Part shown: one piece after another, positions 60,423 to 64,000 of the stretch
How the letters are laid out: each line of letters begins with the position of its first letter
Position numbering within the stretch: position 1 is the first letter of the stretch
Origin: Lentimicrobiaceae bacterium
GTDB taxonomy: Bacteria; Bacteroidota; Bacteroidia; Bacteroidales; F082
Reading direction: 5' to 3'
Assembly: GCA_015061315.1 (NCBI GenBank)
Contig: SUWV01000001.1
Span: 1 to 64,000 of the forward strand
DNA: 64,000 nucleotides
Program-made: the position numbers and the translations under genes
The notes under the pieces: model-generated
What the model saw: the letters and a program-made list of their open reading frames with translations, nothing else
Databases searched by the model: none
What the model was told of the DNA's origin: nothing

Positions 60423-62990
60423 TTATTTTTTCACGATCTTAACCATCGTACCATTTACGCTTACGAAATACATTCCAGCGTTGAGGTTTGAAATATCGAT
60501 TGTGTTGATACCTTCGCTGATATTTTGTTGTGAAAGCATCTGACCGTTGACAGAGTAAATCTTCACTTCTGCATCTTTAGCGCTTTCTATTGTGATATGA
60601 TTTTCAGCAGGATTTGGATACATCATGAAAACTACTTCATTATTTTCATTCACAGAAAGCGTAACATTAACTGTCACTGGAGTTGTCTTTTCAGATTCAC
60701 CGTCTTCATAGACTGCTGATACAGCGTAAGTATATTCTCCCGATTCAAGGTCTTCATCAACAAATAATGTTTGTGTTGTATTACCTACCAAAGCATCATT
60801 TCTGTAGACGTTATATTTTGTAGGTTCTGCAGAAATAGGTGCTTCCCATGTCAATTCAACATTTTCTCCATTGAGTTGAGCTTTGAGGTTATAAGGAGGG
60901 AATAAGAAGTCTGTAAGTTTATAATATTTTGCTGAAGGCTTATTGCTCATTGCGAGGTCTGTATAGACTACACAAGGGAAGTCGTTATGTAATGTCATTG
61001 ATAAATAAGCGTCTGTTGCTGATTCTGAGAAACCTCTTTGACCAACGAAATTCCATTCTGTTCCATCATATTTCAAAACAGAAACCTTATCTTCGTAATT
61101 ACCATCAGCGAAAGTCACATAGAAATTTTGGTCGCTGTCGATTGCCACATCAATACCCTTGATAGGACCACCTGCCAAGTTGTCGCCTAACAATTCCCAA
61201 TCGGAACCATCATTACGATAGACCACGAGTTGATTTGAACCTTGTGCTGCATAAGCCACATAAACATTATTATTAATGTCAACAGCTACATCTTGATAAC
61301 CTTTTGTGTTATCACCAATTATCTCATCTGACACAGCGCCGCTACCTATTTGCAACCATAATTCACCCACGAGTTTAGAAACGAACACCTTATTTTGATA
61401 TTGATCGTAATACGAAACATAAGGAGTTCCGTTGCTATCGAGAGTCAATTTAGAGCGACCACCACCAGTAGCTGTAATATAGGTTGCGCCTACATTTTCC
61501 CAGTTACCGTTATAATATCTATTTACGAAGTGATGGTTTCCTTCACCAGAATCATTGAAGGCTAAATACACTGTGTTTTCTGCATCGACAGCTATTTTAA
61601 GAGCGTAACCTAACTTACCAATGTTACCAACATCTGACCATTGTCCGTCAGCATATTTCTTTACTTTTATCAAGCTGTTAGATTTTAATGCGTATGTGAT
61701 GTAGATACCATCTGTACCTGCTGCTATACCGCCATCATAGTAATACATATCATCCATTGGAGATACAAGCTTATTCCATTTATTTTCTTGAGAATCATAT
61801 TCGTAAACTGCTGGGAATTGTGATTCGTCCATGAACATATATATCTTGCCATCGTAAGAACATGTACCTAAGATTTGGCAGTTATAACCGAGTGTAGAGA
61901 ATCCGCGCTCGCCTAATGTCTCCCAACTTGCACCCAATGGGCTTTCAACGACTATAGTATATGACTGAAGAGTTATTGTCTCGCCATCGCTGACGCTTAA
62001 AACGACTTCATATTCACCTTCTTTATCAGTAATACCATAGATAGAAGCTGACTTTCTGTCGTATTGTTCAAAGTTCAACCATTCAGGTTTTGCTTGTACT
62101 TCTATTTTGATATCCTTATCGTCTGTATCATGGACGTATATATTATAAAGGTATTCAACGGCAGCGTAATTTTCTGTTATAGGAGTAGATGTGAATTTTG
62201 GAGCCGCGTTATCTTGTCCGTTAGCATATTCACTTATACCTGCATTATCAACGATACCTCCCTCACCTAAAAGAATACCGACGACTCTTATGTAGTTGTG
62301 ATCATATTCTTCTGGAATGTAATATGTGAATGTCTGTGCAAAAGACTGCCCTGCAACCAAGCCTGTTGAGAAAGCTGCTTCGCCTTCATAACCGCCAAGT
62401 AACTGACGAGCGACATGGTCGTAAGCTATACGTGATGCAGGAATAGGGTTTGGAAGATTTTCATAACCACCCATATAACCGTATAATGTCGCATAGATGT
62501 TTTGTTGATTGTAGTATGGAGCTGGACCTGTGACAGCATCTTCTGTAACGACAGCACTTATACGCCATGCGTCACCTGTAAGGTTTTCAAGAGCTGTAAC
62601 GGTAACAACCGCTGTCAACAAACGTGTCGCTTCATCGAAAGTGGTTTCAACACTCACTGTAGATTTTGAAGGTTGATTCATCTCTGCTGCAACAGATTCA
62701 AACCATTCTATTGGAGCCTTATCATTATAACGACGACCGATATTGGCAGAAGGAGCTGCTGTCAAACCTAATTCATTGGCATATTCTTCATAAGCCATAG
62801 GGTCATTTCCATTATGAACAGCTATCGTAATGACATTGTCATATTCATGTTGCAATGAGTCAATGTGATAAATACCTGATGGACAGTAAGTACACCAAGT
62901 ACCTGTTAACTCTTCAATAAGCACATTTTTTTGCGCTGTTAAAATGTTCAATGATAACATCGCGCAGATAACAAGTAATAATTTCTTCAT
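60423..62990 (-). CDS. Secreted Omp28-like multidomain protein with T9SS sorting domain
   Basis: The 855-residue protein has a signal peptide (1-19), an Omp28-like thioredoxin-fold region (about 20-260) with the motif ELTGTWCTYCPSG (CxxC), a cadherin/Ig-like domain (about 265-352), a beta-propeller-like region (about 355-680, repeats of the type VAVDINNNVYVAY), a fibronectin III domain (about 690-775) and a T9SS type A sorting domain (about 782-855, MYPNPAENHITIESA). It is probably surface-attached. The CxxC suggests thiol-disulfide activity, but substrate and role are unknown. Confidence 0.8.
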   Translation of the reverse strand: MKKLLLVICAMLSLNILTAQKNVLIEELTGTWCTYCPSGIYHIDSLQHEYDNVITIAVHNGNDPMAYEEYANELGLTAAPSANIGRRYNDKAPIEWFESVAAEMNQPSKSTVSVETTFDEATRLLTAVVTVTALENLTGDAWRISAVVTEDAVTGPAPYYNQQNIYATLYGYMGGYENLPNPIPASRIAYDHVARQLLGGYEGEAAFSTGLVAGQSFAQTFTYYIPEEYDHNYIRVVGILLGEGGIVDNAGISEYANGQDNAAPKFTSTPITENYAAVEYLYNIYVHDTDDKDIKIEVQAKPEWLNFEQYDRKSASIYGITDKEGEYEVVLSVSDGETITLQSYTIVVESPLGASWETLGERGFSTLGYNCQILGTCSYDGKIYMFMDESQFPAVYEYDSQENKWNKLVSPMDDMYYYDGGIAAGTDGIYITYALKSNSLIKVKKYADGQWSDVGNIGKLGYALKIAVDAENTVYLAFNDSGEGNHHFVNRYYNGNWENVGATYITATGGGRSKLTLDSNGTPYVSYYDQYQNKVFVSKLVGELWLQIGSGAVSDEIIGDNTKGYQDVAVDINNNVYVAYAAQGSNQLVVYRNDGSDWELLGDNLAGGPIKGIDVAIDSDQNFYVTFADGNYEDKVSVLKYDGTEWNFVGQRGFSESATDAYLSMTLHNDFPCVVYTDLAMSNKPSAKYYKLTDFLFPPYNLKAQLNGENVELTWEAPISAEPTKYNVYRNDALVGNTTQTLFVDEDLESGEYTYAVSAVYEDGESEKTTPVTVNVTLSVNENNEVVFMMYPNPAENHITIESAKDAEVKIYSVNGQMLSQQNISEGINTIDISNLNAGMYFVSVNGTMVKIVKK

Positions 62991-63019
62991 AAGACGATTT
63001 ATTGATTTAATTAAGGTCG

Positions 63020-63027
63020 CAAAGATA
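63020..63027 (-). promoter_or_regulatory. -7 element (TATCTTTG) for the Omp28/T9SS gene
   Basis: TAnnTTTG match 30 bases before the ATG at 62990. Confidence 0.65.
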
Positions 63028-63103
63028 GTATTTTTAAATAAAACAGAGTAATATTTTTTATTTAATTTTAGCTATTTTAAAATTGATTTCTCTTAAAAAT
63101 TAT

Positions 63104-63111
63104 TAAGTTTG
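63104..63111 (+). promoter_or_regulatory. -7 element (TAAGTTTG) for DUF4492-cydA
   Basis: TAnnTTTG match 17 bases before the ATG at 63129; an ATTG about 19 bases upstream may be the -33. Confidence 0.65.
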
Positions 63112-63128
63112 TAGACAAATTTTATGTC

Positions 63129-63338
63129 ATGAAAAAAACTATCATCTCTATCTGGAACTTTTATTACGAAGGCTTCAAGAATATGACTTGGGGTAAACAA
63201 TTGTGGCTCTTGATATTTCTCAAAGTCATCATATTATTTCTTGTTTTACGATTGTTTTTCTTTAAGCCAGCGATGGCAGGAAAGACTGATGAACAAAAAA
63301 GCGAATACGTTGGAACACATCTCATTAATAATAATTGA
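63129..63338 (+). CDS. DUF4492 small membrane protein upstream of cytochrome bd
   Basis: The 69-residue protein has an amphipathic N-terminus (IWNFYYEGFKNMTWGKQLW) and one membrane helix, the typical DUF4492 form. These genes sit directly upstream of cydA in Bacteroidota and Epsilonproteobacteria. It is likely an accessory or assembly subunit of the bd oxidase. cydA follows after 65 bases. Confidence 0.85.
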   Translation: MKKTIISIWNFYYEGFKNMTWGKQLWLLIFLKVIILFLVLRLFFFKPAMAGKTDEQKSEYVGTHLINNN

Positions 63339-63403
63339 AAGTTAAAAGCAAATATTACCAACTTTAAACCTTTAATCCTTTAATCCTTTTAAACTTAAAA
63401 GAT

Positions 63404-64000
63404 ATGATTGAAAGTGCATTAGTTAATTGGTCGAGGGCTCAGTTTGCTCTCACTGCTGCCTATCACTGGATCTTTGTCCCGCTCACTTTGGGTCTCGCCG
63501 TGATAATGGCTGTTATGGAAACTATTTATGTCGTCAAGAAAGACGGGTTTTGGAAAAACACCGCCAAGTTTTGGATGAAACTCTTTGCCATTAACTTTGC
63601 TGTAGGCATCGCTACAGGCATTATCTTAGAATTTCAATTTGGCACCAACTGGAGTAATTATTCATGGTTTGTAGGCGACATCTTCGGCGCGCCGCTCGCC
63701 ATCGAAGGCATCTTCGCTTTCTTCATGGAAGCTACCTTCTTCGCCGTGATGTTCTTCGGCTGGGAGAAAATCAACAAGAAAGTTCACCTCGCCTCCACAT
63801 GGTTCGTTGCCCTCGGCTCTGCCATCTCCGCTTTATGGATCCTCATCGCCAACGCATGGATGCAGCATCCTGTCGGCATGGAGTTCAACCCCGATACTGT
63901 ACGTCACGAGATGACAGACTTCTGGGCTTTGGTGCTTAACCCTGTCGCTGTATCCAAGTTCTTCCATTCTGTCTTCAGCGGCTGGATGACAGGAGCCATC
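63404..64000 (+). CDS. cydA: Cytochrome bd ubiquinol oxidase subunit I (partial, 3' end beyond window)
   Basis: The visible 199 codons read [20 protein letters not shown] followed by [37 protein letters not shown] and [20 protein letters not shown], the heme-binding N-terminal half of CydA (His in AYHWIF is the expected heme b ligand). The enzyme reduces O2 at high affinity, fitting an anaerobe that scavenges trace oxygen along with the flavodiiron protein. The gene runs off the window end, with cydB expected next. Confidence 0.95.
   Translation, partial: MIESALVNWSRAQFALTAAYHWIFVPLTLGLAVIMAVMETIYVVKKDGFWKNTAKFWMKLFAINFAVGIATGIILEFQFGTNWSNYSWFVGDIFGAPLAIEGIFAFFMEATFFAVMFFGWEKINKKVHLASTWFVALGSAISALWILIANAWMQHPVGMEFNPDTVRHEMTDFWALVLNPVAVSKFFHSVFSGWMTGAI

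Overview
The window is AT-rich, densely coded chromosomal DNA from a member of the Bacteroidota, most likely order Bacteroidales. The evidence is a SusC/SusD pair, two secreted proteins with type IX secretion (T9SS) C-terminal sorting domains, the gliding-associated GldF/GldG pair, an S46 dipeptidyl peptidase, a complete Mfa/Fim-type fimbrial operon, DUF4249/DUF4270/DUF4492/IPExxxVDY proteins, and many promoters with the Bacteroidota -7 element TAnnTTTG. No genus can be assigned from the sequence alone.

Layout. 1-6.6 kb: 5' end of dnaK, a DUF4249 lipoprotein, panB with an RluA-type pseudouridine synthase, and gldF-gldG-DUF4340. 6.7-14.3 kb (minus strand): a susC-susD-like operon whose last gene is a secreted multidomain protein with a PNGase F catalytic module, which suggests capture and deglycosylation of N-glycoproteins. 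14.4-25.4 kb: radA, a 23S-IVP-like four-helix-bundle gene, a nucleoside-gate membrane protein, a lipoprotein, topA, two small secreted proteins and polA. topA is flanked by two inverted copies of a structured ~180-nt noncoding RNA. 25.5-32.2 kb: acpP-fabF-rnc-IPExxxVDY on the plus strand, then pheS and glycogen synthase-DUF4270-cyclophilin on the minus strand.

32.3-45.3 kb: a fimbrial locus (DUF3575, DUF3868/OmpA/TPR, Mfa1-like major fimbrillin, Mfa2-like anchor, three large lipoprotein minor or tip subunits). It lies between a tRNA-Lys gene and a 14-nt direct copy of that tRNA's 3' end, followed by what looks like the displaced tRNA terminator. This is the pattern of an integrated island. 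The first gene has a seven-G tract that puts its signal peptide out of frame, a candidate phase-variation switch.

45.4-64 kb: meaB, a minus-strand MBOAT plus two SGNH-hydrolase operon (extracytoplasmic O-acylation), a DMT exporter, a dihydroorotate-dehydrogenase-like gene with a rubredoxin and a four-module flavodiiron protein (O2/NO detoxification), mgsA, a DPP11-like peptidase, gmhA, a second four-helix-bundle gene, a YraN protein, an Omp28/T9SS secreted protein, and DUF4492 followed by the start of cydA.

Across the window, degenerate 7- and 8-bp tandem repeats and AGAGACG inverted repeats occupy intergenic space. They also enter coding sequence: an in-frame insertion in polA, and the last codons of radA and gmhA.
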